Below, piece by piece: positions 38,820-52,000 of a stretch of DNA of 64,000 nt. How positions within the stretch are numbered: position 1 is the stretch's first letter; each line of letters begins with the position of its first letter. The notes beneath the pieces were generated by a model. It searched no databases and was not told the origin of the DNA. It was given only the letters and a program-made list of their open reading frames with translations. The position numbers and the translations under genes are program-made. The stretch is from Sipunculus nudus (lineage: Eukaryota > Annelida > Sipuncula > Golfingiida > Sipunculidae): the NCBI GenBank assembly GCA_026874595.1, contig CM049316.1, forward strand, positions 23,829,839 to 23,893,838. Direction: 5' to 3'.

Positions 38820-39125
38820 CAACATTGATTAAATTTTGTAAATATTTATCAATATTGAAACAATATTGGAAATATATTTTGTATTTGAGAATTGCTTCAA
38901 CCTTGTATCAACATTCATTTAGATTATTATCAAATCAATATTGATTCAATATTGACTTCTTGAAATATTAGGATTGAATTGCTAGTGGAAATTCAAAAAT
39001 AATTCAATGTTGAAACCTAGTTGATCGTCAAAATTGAACCATCGAAGTCAAATCATCATTGATTAAATGTTGAAAACGAGTTGAAAATATCTAAACCTAA
39101 TTTTCAATATTGAAATAATGTTGAC
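38820..39125. repeat. Quasi-periodic 'CAATATTGATTCAATATTGA' tract
   Basis: Many close variants of TCAATATTGA, GTTGAAA and ATTCAATATTGA, on both strands, spaced roughly 10-25 bp apart without a fixed period. Palindromic sub-motifs are frequent. Confidence 0.6.
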
Positions 39126-39155
39126 AGCCCACTGTGTTGAGAGATTGGGAGGAAA

Positions 39156-39199
<44 letters not shown>

Positions 39200-40183
39200 T
39201 TGAAACTTATAGATTGACCTTTAAATAACGGAGTTTTACAACTGAACAGAAAAAAACAATTCCACTTAAATTTGTTTAACTATTTTATGAGGGATGTATA
39301 GACAAGTTTTCTTAAATATTATTTACCTCACCATTTCGTTTATGCCAAATAAGGATCTTGTTTATAGGAGCGCTACACACGTGGACTGGCAGAGATGAAT
39401 ACTTTCATTGCGGTTTCACACGTCTCAAGAAATGACTACAGGTCTATGGAAGATCATCCTTTATTGGCACAAAAAAGACAAGGTCCCAAAGTCTTTGTAA
39501 ATATTATATATATATATATAGCGTTTATGAGAACATTTGAAATTCTATGACACTTCACAATAATAGGATGCAACAATGCATTTTCCTCCTCCGGGAGAGT
39601 ATGCGTCCATCCCCGCACGACTGACAGAGCCTTGTAATCCTTAAAATGCAGATTCTACTTCGAATTAAAATGATTATTCTTAAGAGTATTTTGTTTTTCA
39701 AATTTTTAAAATATTAAAATGTGCTTTGTCCATATTAAGGTGGGTTTTTTTTTACAAAGGAACACCTCTATACTAAAAGAGCTAATACTATTACAGGGAC
39801 CTTCATTTTTTTATTATCAGTGAACAACAATACAGAACATGAAACTTACTGGGAAACAGATAATAGGTATAATTATGGCTTAATGTTACAGTTACTGAAT
39901 GTTAATATATATATATATATATATAATACTTTCAATATATTAAGTATGTATATACACAAAAGCTTGCACATATGCTGTGTTTAATGGATGAACACAGTAG
40001 CTTTCGGTTAACATCATAAACACAATCAAACACACACAGATCTTATGTAAGTAATAAACATGGTAAATCCACAGCAAACCTGTGTTAATATGGAGCCACC
40101 ATTAATGAAAGTCTTTTACTCTAACTATAACCTTCAAAACGATAGAATTAAAAGGTATATTCCGAACACTTATTAGTTTTAGA
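39126..40183. other. Spacer with (AG)n and short (TA)n tracts
   Basis: (AG)n at about 39159-39194; (TA)n near 39508 and 39905. No gene recognised. Confidence 0.5.
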
Positions 40184-40548
40184 TACTGCGTTTGGCTTCA
40201 TTTTTGCGAGGTTAATTTTTGGCAATTTTCTTTTTTTTTCATTATCCTGTGAAGGTTCCATTTCTCTGATCCCACCAACATTTAATTTAAATTTATGAAG
40301 GATCAAAAAGCCAAAAGAGTGAAAATTCTTGTTTTTTTTAAAATAAAATAATATTATAGAAGTTATTATTTATTATATAAACTGTTTCACTACAGGCAAA
40401 AAAAATGCATATATGAGACAGTAATGAGGTGTATATAGGACGAACCACGTGAAGAGGGGTCTTCGTCTTATTCACGAAGGTTTAATTTTACGCGATGATT
40501 TCTCTCTCGCAAATTTTTAACACTCGCGAAAAAAAAGCCAACCGCAGA
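40184..40548. mobile_element. MITE, second copy of the CTGCGGTTGGCTT/CGCGA family
   Basis: Left TACTGCGTTTGGCTTCATTT then TTGCGAGG; right end CTCGCGAAAAAAAAGCCAAC then CGCAGAA. The termini match the element at 21282-21712. Confidence 0.7.
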
Positions 40549-42431
40549 ATCCAGTACTCATCAGGTGTTAGAAGATTACAAACACCTTTATTTTTCTGTG
40601 GATAAATAAAAATATTTTTTATTTGTAATCGCATCTTTATTTTGTTAGTAACAGATATTTTAAACCACAATTCGAATAACAATGGTTTCAAAAGATTATA
40701 GTAAAATTTACAATTCTTAGTTCAAGGGATATTTCTTATGCATATAATTATGAAAACTACAGCTGTATCTGTAATATTATCAAACTGAAATTCATGTGCA
40801 TCCTCAACTTCAAGAATGAAGCCTGTTTATGAAAAACAAAACATTTAAAGTTTCAGATGCAGCAGTAAAATAACTGGCTTGCATCTTAAAAAATAAATTG
40901 TTTATTTAACGTTTGACTTATTCATGGAGAAAATGAATGCAATGTAAAGTAAGTCTAAAATAATTAATAGGTTTCAAAATGAGTATCATGTATCCACTCG
41001 CTTCCCTGGGAAGCACATTAACATGGTGATACACCGTATTCAGTGCAATACAAGATACTCTGCTGCACACAAAGTTTATCACAAATATAAGCTACAGTAT
41101 GTACAACGTGACACACCATCAGGGGTCAAGCGGTACATTTTGTACCAACACAAATATCATGTGACTTTGTACAAATTTTGGAATGTGATAAGAGGTGCAG
41201 CATATGTATCCATGCCAAAGAACTATATACCATTTCCGCTGGCTGCAAGCTAACAGTCAATACTAGGACTGTAAATTCACAAGGCTGCACCGATACATCA
41301 CAATACAAAGGCGGACATCATAAACCAGTAAAGTAAGATGTCCCTGTATCAATATGTTCACAATACCTGATCATCCAAACAAAGAAACCTCCAAAATTTA
41401 ACAACATCTTTCAGCAAACATGAAAGACATCTAAGGGTTAAACACCAGTTGAATGGCATCTTGTTGAAAAATTATTTGAAAAAAAACATCCATGGTTTGG
41501 AAATTTTCTAAATTCAAGTTTATTTTAATTTACATTAATAAATACAGCGAAACCACAAAATCACGAATCTAAATAATATCTTTAATATATATGTATTGTA
41601 TTGTACACAGTATCATAAGCAGAGGACAGCGATGCATATCGTATTGTGAGTTTCTGTACTCTTACAGCCCAAGTAAATACAACTATGAAAATTTCTTTTC
41701 TTTTTCCTTAATTCAGCTTGGCCAGTGAAAATAACATTGGCTGAAGTTGCAAATCACCATGGAAACTGCCTAACAACCATGAATCATCAAGGAAACTGCC
41801 TATCAACAAGGAATCACCTTGACAGCATACAGGTAACCATGACACCGAGTCCTTCTGTCTGAGAGAGAGCCCACTTGCACAGCAGTGTTCAGTTGATGTA
41901 TAATGCAGCTACAATTTCTGCCTCACACATTCTAAATAAATTAATGCCAATAACTTACCAGAAAATAGTAAAAAGAGATGAAAAGATGATTAAGTAAAAT
42001 CATTTGGTCCTTATGTTTACTAATAAGCATATTTTAATTAGCAATCTAGTAATTAAAAGTATTTCTGTATAACAGAACTACTTTGTCTTGCCTCACGTTA
42101 AGCAGTCTGATCAAACTTACATCAACCTATCTTGAATACATTGAGATTACCCTGTAACAAAACATCAATAGTCTGTATATATCTTTAATTTGTTAAAATC
42201 ACAACAGAATGACCAATATTTAATATAGTTTTAATTATTATCAATTTAATGGTAAGGAGGCATCTTAATTGTAAAAATATGCAATAAAATCACTACTGAA
42301 AAGTCCCAAATGGTGTATTGACTATCATGTCATGTCAGAAGAACTCAAACAGACATTACATCCACATATCTTTCTCAGAACTCTGTTGGTATAAATAAAT
42401 AAGAACACAAATTAATTTATGCATGTCGACT
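40549..42431. other. Intergenic stretch downstream of the hexosaminidase gene
   Basis: AT-rich. No canonical minus-strand AATAAA immediately after the stop; weak ATTAAA candidates lie around 42180-42240. A 76-codon plus-strand ORF at 41023-41253 is unrecognised. A short tandem (AAGGAAACTGCCTA-type) sits near 41757-41805. Confidence 0.4.
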
Positions 42432-42731
42432 TTAGTAATTAGGTTGTGGAGCAGCGTAGTTCCCTTGTTGCTGGACTGGACGGTATTCCCACAAGTTGAG
42501 CCATAGAGGCGCAGACCAAATGCACCAGATGCAAGCCAAGGTCAAAAAGACTGCCATCAAGCTGCGCACGTGACGTCTGCTTGACCCCTGACCTAGCGAT
42601 ACAGGGTAGGTCAAGATGGCAACGATTCTGCTGCGAGGTTCTTGTAGTGTTGACAGTAAGGTCAAGCAGCATATTCCGATGATTATAAACAACGGGATCA
42701 TATACATGGAGTTTACATCTACAACATACAC
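42432..42731 (-). CDS. Hexosaminidase exon 12: two predicted membrane segments and stop
   Basis: 300 nt: 99 codons and TAA; acceptor CTTTTGTTTCAG. It starts VYVVDVNS, then hydrophobic [18 protein letters not shown], a basic loop (EPRSR ... SSRRHVR), then hydrophobic [15 protein letters not shown] leading into [11 protein letters not shown] and a Gln/Pro/Asn-rich tail ending PQPNY. Two helices would place the tail on the same side as the catalytic domain. I do not recognise this extension. Its place in the gene rests on phase and splice sites, not on homology. No convincing AATAAA on the minus strand was seen just downstream. Confidence 0.85.
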   Translation of the reverse strand: MYVVDVNSMYMIPLFIIIGICCLTLLSTLQEPRSRIVAILTYPVSLGQGSSRRHVRSLMAVFLTLACIWCIWSAPLWLNLWEYRPVQQQGNYAAPQPNY

Positions 42732-45700
42732 CTGAAACAAAAGAAATTCCATTAAAATCAATCAACATAATACAGAAACTAGGAAAAATATATCTCACCC
42801 ATTGGTCAATTAAACATTTAAATTGGCAAGTCAAACGAACCACAGTTTTGCAAATGGTGTTTTACAATTTCATGTAGGTACCTTTTAACTTCAGCACATA
42901 TGCAACCTACCACCCTGGGTTACATGGTTTTCTGTTTGCAAACAGCTCAGAAGCTCAGACATCCATCACAGAGGGACTGTAAGAACTTTTCTTAACAGAA
43001 ATAACCTACAGTTCATTAATATGTACTTAGAGTAAGCCTGAAATCACATACACTCTACAGATCAGGTGGGCAAACACAGGCTTTAAGGCATTCAATCCTG
43101 ATCAGCTGGCTACAACAATCCCATGACAATCCGTTTGACATATGAATACTTACATTTCTTGAGAACTGGAATGGATTTTGTATACTTTTGAAAGCACTTC
43201 CCCCAAAAAAGCTGAAGCTGTTTGTGGTCGCTTGTCTCTGCTTTCTGGCTGCCTTACAGTAGCCTGGCCCACTCAACACACCAACAGGCAAGCCACGCCT
43301 GAAAATGAAGGAAACATTACGTGAAACACAGTTTTTAGCCAGCATTATGCTGCCAATTTGGAAGCATTTTTTTATGTCATATTGGTACTAGGGTACATTA
43401 CTGGGTGATCGAGATAATGAAAGAATTAATATGTGCACACTTTTGCATAATTTGTTGGGTCTTCCGTGTTGACAATTAAAATGCACTTGTAAGGTAATGG
43501 CCTGTTATCTGGTTTTTGGGCCAAGTTGGATGTAATTTTATGAGAAACCTGAAATTTTCACATAATATAGTGTCCATTCCATGGTAAACCCACAAATGCT
43601 CTTTTTACATTTACACTGTGCATGGATATGTGTGACTGAGGAATAGTTTAAATCAAACTACTTGTCAAATGAAATACTGTTATCTGAATATATTTAAAGT
43701 GTTCAAAATATTTTTGTTGCCCAAAGCTGTTGGCAATCTGATCAGTACAATATAGAAACAATATCCACACAAAATAATGAAACAAAGAAGAGAGCACAGT
43801 AAAAATTATATACCCCTTTCACACAGTCGTAAACCATTTTTGGGCAGAGCAGATTGATCAAAACATTTTCAATAAATATTGTGTGTACACCCCTAGCACC
43901 AGTGCATGAGAATGACATTTCATAAGTGGAACAATGAAACCAGAAGTGCATCCGAAGGGAGGGAACCCCCCCCCTTTTTTTTCAGCTGCAGCAACCTTTT
44001 TCAAGGTCACAGACCCACTTTTTGGGGGCTGGGCCCCCCCTTCTCCAGACCTAGGGAACTTTTTTTAGGTTTTGTCATTAGTCCTCATGGCTTGTACCCC
44101 TCCTTTCTGTAAAACCTTGTATCTGCCCCTGGTAACAACATGCTGATACTAGCATTTACACTCACACTAAGAACCACATTGCTGCTTCACAACTATATCT
44201 GAACTGTTTTTAATGCAAACTGACCATTCACAGGCAGTTAAGTGGAGCGGACAATTTGATTCGCATCCAAAACACAATGAACCACCTTCTGAACTGTTGG
44301 TTTGGTCAAATAATTTGAAAATACTATGGGTTGCTATGACTGAACCCTCAATTCACATTCAAAATGGTCTGAAACGATTTTTTCATTTGCCATGTGAACA
44401 GGATATTACAATGGTTTCCAATCTCTCTTTGTCATACACTGGGAAACCCACACTGCACAATATCAAACTTACAAGAGTATGACTTTGCTAGTTGGGTCTG
44501 TTGGCATCAAAATCTGCCACCCACAATGCACCAGACTTTTATATACACCAGGGGCGTAGGTATTAATGTAGTGAAGAAAGTAATGTAGTCCATTCAAATA
44601 TGCTGGACAAGAACTGGCAAATTACATAAACATGGGTGCTTTTGTGGCAAGAACTTCAAAGAAAAAGTAATATTTTGTAAGTGTACGCATGTGAAATGTA
44701 GATTATAAAGTTCGACATTTGAGACAAATAGGCCTGACTGTCCCACACTGCCTAACTGGAAGAGGTTATTTTTGAGTAGAAACAACCTCTGGTGGAAATC
44801 TGTGGGAAACCACCATCTTGCAGGTACCTTTATTAAAACCTATTAAAGCTTCAATTATATCAGACAGGAACTGTAACCACTCAGGACAACTTACCGCAGC
44901 ATGCGGCATCGCTGCTCCTCGAGTCGAGGTCCCGCCTCCTGGATGTCATCCATCTTCTTGCTGCTCCACAGCCTCTCGGCAGCTGCTGATGCTCGTGGCC
45001 TATTCGTCGATAATTATTAACTTTATATTTTTAAACCAGCCTTCTTAATCTCATAACTTAACACAGTCTATTCAGTCCTTTACAGTTATATCCAATACTT
45101 CTACTTTAGTCCAAAATCAATTTATAAATAATAATAACAAGAATTTTTTTTCAGATGCAGTCATGCATGTGCAAACTGTTAATTGGTTATATCCAAGGGG
45201 AAACACATATTCATTATATCAGGACTCCAACAATTAACTTAAGCTTTATTTTTTATTATGATTGTCTTCTGATATTTTCACATATAAAAAAACTATTCTT
45301 AAGAATTAATTATGAAATATATATATTAATTTATGTTGTTTATCTATGAAGCAAAACAATGTGTAAACTTAAACATTATCACCTTCCAACATTTTTATAA
45401 TTTAAACAGATTTAAACTTTTTTACAATACAACAAGAACACACTGGATGGTAACTAAAAAGCTAGATGCTGTATGGACAAAAAGGTAGACTTATCCAAAC
45501 AGGATACTGTCAGTGCTGCCCTCTTTAGGCTTTGCAACAAAACAGTTTATACAGACATTGCTTCAGTTACAGCAGCAACTTGAGCTGAGTTTGAGATGAA
45601 ACATGCCCAAGTGACTGAGGAGACAACTGGTTAAAGATTATGTTTATAAGGTCAAAGGTATAAGGTCAACTGCATGTTTTGCATTAATTACAATGTTTAT

Positions 45701-45944
45701 GAAAATGGTTTTCGATTATTAAAATGGATGATGCACAAATAACATAACTGAACATAACTGTCTATTCAAAACAAATGTAAATTGAATAAAACTATTTTTT
45801 TAACCTACATATGGTTATATAATTTTGAATTAAACTAATATGAAATTAATTTTTAATTACTCAAACCGTAATCTTAAAATAAGTTATGCATATCTCATAT
45901 GTATAAAGAGAGAAATGTATAAATATGTGTATATATATTTACAA

Positions 45945-46029
<85 letters not shown>

Positions 46030-49000
46030 TCTGATGCACTTACACATATTAAAATGAATCAGTTTATCAAATCAGGAGATAAAAAGCATTAGCCACAGAA
46101 CATGTATCACAGCATAAGTACTGTATTTTCTTTCTGAGCACGAAGGTCAGGTGAAGGTCAAGGTCTGCATCCTGGTGCAGATAGCTGGCATTCCATGCAA
46201 TAATTAATGAGGGATATACAGCCAAACATCCATAACATAACATCTTCTGAGTACTTTGATTAAATAGTAGGCCATATTATACTCCCAATTTGTCCCTACT
46301 GCGGTAACCTACTATGACCAGTTTTAGAGGACTCAAGTCTCCAGCCCACTTTTTTAGGGACTTGGACTCTAGGGGTTCTGGACTTGGCCCTTTACTGGGA
46401 CTCAGAGTAAATCAAGCCTATTCCATCTTGAGCCCAGTAAAAAGTTAGATCTGTTATGTAATGTAAAGGCATAAAAATACATATGCCACTTCAAACAGAA
46501 CATTAAATGAAAATGAGTGTATATACCAATCTTTAACTCCGCATCAGGAACTAAAAATAATTTAACATTTAAGTTACAGGCATGTTTAAACTAATATAAA
46601 ATATATATGGTAATCTCAAATTTTCATTTTCATTTTCTGTAAATATGGAGATTTTATCGGACTCAAGACTAAGGGGGACAAAATTTTTCCCCATATGACT
46701 TGTACTTAAAGAAGGTGAACTTGGGCTCAAACTCAAGGACATGGACTTGGACTCGAGTAGCCTGAACTAACACTTGCACTCGGACTCGGGTGGTGTGGAC
46801 TCGACCACATCTCTAATTATGACTTCAAGACTATATTTTCATAGTCATGTTCCAATCTCCAGTAACACCAGAAAGGGTCACTATCCAGCCTAGCGAGGGC
46901 CAATGCCGGGCCAGTGAGTTTGATGTCAGTGTCAAAACGAAATGTAAAAACATAGGCTCACTGGCGCATCAGGCTGGGCTGGTTGGGTGTCCCTTTCCCA
47001 TTTTGCTGGAGATGGGAACATAAAGCTACAATAAAACACTCTTAATATCATTTTAATTTAATGATGCGGGCACAAAGTGGGAGCGCTATATGACCTATTA
47101 TGTAATAAGAGTACCAGCTGAGCGGCATGACAAAACCATCATAGCAGGCACACACACTTTGTAAAGCATTTCTCAGGAAACAGACCAAAAGAGTCTTCAG
47201 ATATTGCTGAGATATCAAAGAAATGATTTGATTTCTACTCTCTCTCTAATAATGTACAGTGATCAAACATGGAAGATTTCTGTGTGAAATTTATTTTGGA
47301 TATATATAAATATTTGTTGTTGCTTGTGTGTCTGTATGTATTGACAGCCAAGTCCATGATTCAATCATTGAATTTTATGCATGTGTGTGTACCTGAATGT
47401 GAGAGCTCTCAATTTTAAGTCCTTACAGTACCAACTAGGTAATAACAAATATTCTTAGTATATCATTTTAATTAAATCTAGCCCATAAATTTACTGTTTG
47501 AAACTTGTTAGTTACAATTGCATTATATAATTTGCACTGATTGCATTGTAATAAATCATGGTGAAAATCCAATAAATGTATCCAGTTTGTATCACATCGG
47601 CACAAATTGACTCACAGTTATGTTCAGTAATGTTTAGGTGAAACCATATATACCAGTGTAAATATAAAACAAAATATATTAGTTCCAAGCTACAGTTGTA
47701 TTGTATAAAGTTATTTCTGTCATGTCTGTCAGTGGCGGATCCAGAACTTTAGAACAGGAAGCACTAATATTAGGTTGGTGGCTGATGGGTATTATTATAA
47801 CAAAGTTAATGAAATTTAGTTTTTTAAATTTATTATATTATATATAAATATCATTACTATGTAACAATTAAGTATATGAAAAATAAAAAATATTATATAT
47901 AAATATTATTGCTATGTAACAATTAAGTATATGAAAAATAAAAAATATTAAGTATTCCAGTTGCTAGGAAACAAAACAGAAATATGAAAAATTTTAAAAT
48001 TAATTACGATTAAATGGAGACAGAAATAGATAAAATGAGGGTGGTTTCAGCTCAACTGGGGTGCTTGCACCATGGGTGCCCCCCTCTGGATCCACCACTG
48101 TCTATACAATTTACTTCTGGTTAAGTAGTGCAGTATGTTCTACATAGTTCTTTAATGCTGTAACTCTAGCAGTGATTCTAATGGTAAAGAATCTGAATCG
48201 TTAGCTCAAGGAGGAGATACACTATCAATACCTAACTCTCAAGGCTTCACTCTTAATTTTATAGGCGACCCATGGGTCATGATGCTCAGCTGACAAGCTG
48301 AACTGTGAAACCATGAAATATATTCTAACATTGTGATATATTCCAATATTATCATTTAATTGTAAACCCCTTGCTTCCTGAGTTGAAAAGCTGTCCTTTA
48401 ACAATGTTTGTCCATTATCAAAATATGATGAAAACTTATTTAAAAAGAATAAAATAGGGGGCTCCACCAGTCTTGTGCAACTGATTAGACTATCCATGAT
48501 CAAAAAGCCTACAAAATTTCAAAATAATCTGTGCAACCATTTATTAAGAAAATACAATATTTTACAAATACTTTAACTCAAATATGCTGAAAATAGTTAA
48601 AGATGATTTTACCACAACAGTCTGGAGGAGATTAAATTCAGAACATTCTAGATTTAACACTTGTGACTTGTGCCCTGATATGGGAAGGCTGGTCAGCCAG
48701 CAAGATCAACAGAAAGAGGACAAAGAGTCATCACTATAACTCAGCAGGACAGAGAGTCAGCCAAGCAAATAAAACCCATACAGATGAATCTTGTCAAAAT
48801 AAACAGCATTTCTATTAAGGTATGTCAGCATGGTAAATTAAATGAAAAGGGAGTAGAATGAGAGTGATGTATAATGAAGGAATCTGGGATGGGGAAAATT
48901 AAAGTTTCAATAAAATAATCCCACACAATTTTAACAAAGATTATAAGCAACTCGAGCAGGGAAAACACAGGACCCGGGGGAACTCACCAGAAGCGGGGGA

Positions 49001-52000
49001 TTAGAATTTCACTATCAACATATTCTGCCCAGAAACAAGCTTCACCACCGATTAGTAAGGACTCGTTCTTCAAGTTATAGTCATCCAGCCGCTGTCCTAC
49101 AAGCAATATGCATATTCATGAAGCCTGATGCAAATTAATAAGGCATGTCCTCTTGGGATGGTGACATTTCAGTGGTCGTTATCTGCTGTGATAAATAAAT
49201 GGAAGCATACATTATTAAGAATCTGATGGAGAAACAAGGTATATGCTGTAACCATGACACACCATATACCATGGTAACAATTATGACATCATCATTGTGA
49301 CATCATTACCTTAGTATGATGGTTGTGCCAATTTCCTCTTCCATGAGTGCTTAGATTAAAGTAGATTATTTTTACTTCACAGAAATGTGTCAAACTTATG
49401 CCTAAATGAAAGACTGCATATTGTCATTATATGCTGTAAATCCTAATTTTGCAATATATTATTATTTTCAATATTTCAGAACAACTTGCTTCTCCATCTA
49501 AAACATATTCTCCTTCAAAAATAAATGCTGGGTGCTGTTTTATCATATTTACGTATTTCATAATTACAATAATCATTTTGAGAAGTTCATGTATATATGC
49601 AATAAACAATATCACCTGAAACATGGTATTCAGGTTTCTTTTTAAAATAATATTTACCAAAAATGTCTTTAAAAATATGTGACATGGAATGAAAATTATA
49701 TCTCCATACTGGAATTTGAATTTTTTTTATTATACAAAAAGCCATGAAGTTAAGCAGGGCTTTTTATGTGTGACATCCCCAGCATTTATGTTTGCACTGA
49801 CATACACTATATAGCCTCCTATTTTGCCTAAGTAAGATATGCATTGTGTAAGTTTTAGACCAGCCCACTGTTGGTTTTAGGGGTGGTAGGTTCTTGCAGG
49901 TCCTCATGACTTGCTATGTTGACACCAGAGGGCGTCACATGCATGACCTACCACAGTCTGGTCATGGCATTTTGATCGTCAGCATATTCCGTCCAGAGAC
50001 ACGCTTCTCCACCAATCAGGAGGCTCTCGTTCCTGATTTTATAATTACTAAGATGTTGACCTGAAAACAATCGCACTTTACCTTCAATAAAAAGGGGCAC
50101 CTGCAAACAGGGTTTAAGTATATAGTCATACATGGAGAGCACTTTCCATCCATTCAGCTAACCTATATACAACAACAACTTTTTACATATTTTGATGAAT
50201 TTCTTAAACAAATCTGTTCATGGTCTATTTAATTTTCAGGCTTATAATTATATGTTGGAATTTTATTACTGTTCTTATTCTCAATTTAATGATGCATCCG
50301 TCAACAAACATTAACTGAGTCGGCACAAATATTTCTGAGCCAAGCACAATAACTGTTGTCCTCATCTACAACAGCAGTGTGCAGCTGGGGGTCAAATGAT
50401 CACCGGGATGGTCACATGATCAGTGCCATGGTAACTGATCAGATTAACCCTTTGTGTTTCCTTTAGGTCTAAAATGCAATAATATTAAGATGCAATAAAT
50501 GTAAATGCATCTTGTTGTATACATTTAACACAAATTTTACATGGATATAAATACTTATTTGGATCGAACTAAATCAAGCATTGAAAATACAAGATGAAGA
50601 AGAGGTCAAGATGTGCTGGTGATAGACTAACCCCTCAAATTTAACAGGTATTGTCAACAAAACATATAGGAAAATAAATGCATTTTCACTGCAAAATTGA
50701 GGTTTACACATTTTAGGGGATTGTATAATCAATACTCTCAGTGCATAAGGGCAATATAAACGTTGTATATCAATGTATACTTTAACAGCAGATGCCTGTG
50801 CTTGAACTCAAGATAATGATTTATTCACACTAACATGCTATATTTACTGCATACTTCTGATTACTGAAGATCTATAGCAACAATATCAGTCAGCAAACTA
50901 ACAACTGCACATACCCATGCTTAAAGATCAGTTCTCATGACATGGCACTTCAATAGGCACAGGTACACATAAAACCAAGTATTATTATTACTTGTGTCCA
51001 TATTGTATCACTGAATTGCTTGCATACCTATTTGTGGGACTGATTTTATCGAGAAATGGACAAAACTGTGCGCTAAATATGAGCATATATTCGTGCCTTA
51101 TCAACTTCTTACGGTGATGGTGTGTATCGCAAAAGGGGTGCTAAAAACATTTGTCCTATCTTCTCTTGCTTTCTTTTCATTTCTCTAAACTAAGGATTCA
51201 AGCAACTGTGATACATTATTATACATACTATTTCAATAGTTTTGTATTTTGGTTTTCAATTTCAAATTCTTATAAATGGCTTAAATTCCCATATTGACTG
51301 TAAACACCCATATTGAATTAGTTATTTTTTAATCCAAGATATTCCTCTCAAGTTAACTTATTGTAATATGTATAAAATTGGAAGCATTCGAACATCATAC
51401 TGGGATAAATGTCTGCCTTTGTATCCAAATGTCACTGTAGGTATATTTTTGCATCCCCTGTGTTAAACAGAAACATGTGACCTTCTAACCGTTTTTGTCA
51501 TAATTTTAGCAACCTTTTAAAAAGCCATATATAATCCACTGACCGATCTGTTCACAGCGGTAGTATTTATCCCAGTCCATTCCGTAACTGATGTAATCAA
51601 GATACCAGCATGTTGAGAATATGGTGCGCAGCCCCATGTTAGTGATGCGTTCTATATCACTGGTATCCCCCATCCACACCTGGACGATGGCATCAGGTTT
51701 AAGCTTTCAAAATATAATGAAGAGAACATGCCGAGTACTGAATAAACACACTCCTTATAGGGTGGTCACAAACACACTCCTTACAGGGTGTTCACAAACA
51801 CACTCCTTACACAGTGGTCACTGCATACTCATTCGTAAGGTGGAACATAAAAAATAATGAGGTGCTCTACAGACTCAGGGAAAAATTTTTTTTTTTTTAC
51901 TTTTCATGACACAGTGAGGGAAAATTGCCAAAAAATACAACTATTTGCTTCAAATAATGATATGGTGTATATTATCACCACAACATTAAGTCTTATATAA

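Noticed and set aside
42439-42843. 134-codon overlapping minus-strand ORF at the 3' end
   Set aside because: Frame-shifted shadow of exon 12; it does not join exon 11 in frame.
48988-49096. Exon 9B as a pseudogene exon or assembly duplication of 9A
   Set aside because: The copies differ at about 43% of residues, yet both keep open frame, identical length and phases, splice sites and active-site residues. Neither an assembly artefact nor decay explains that.
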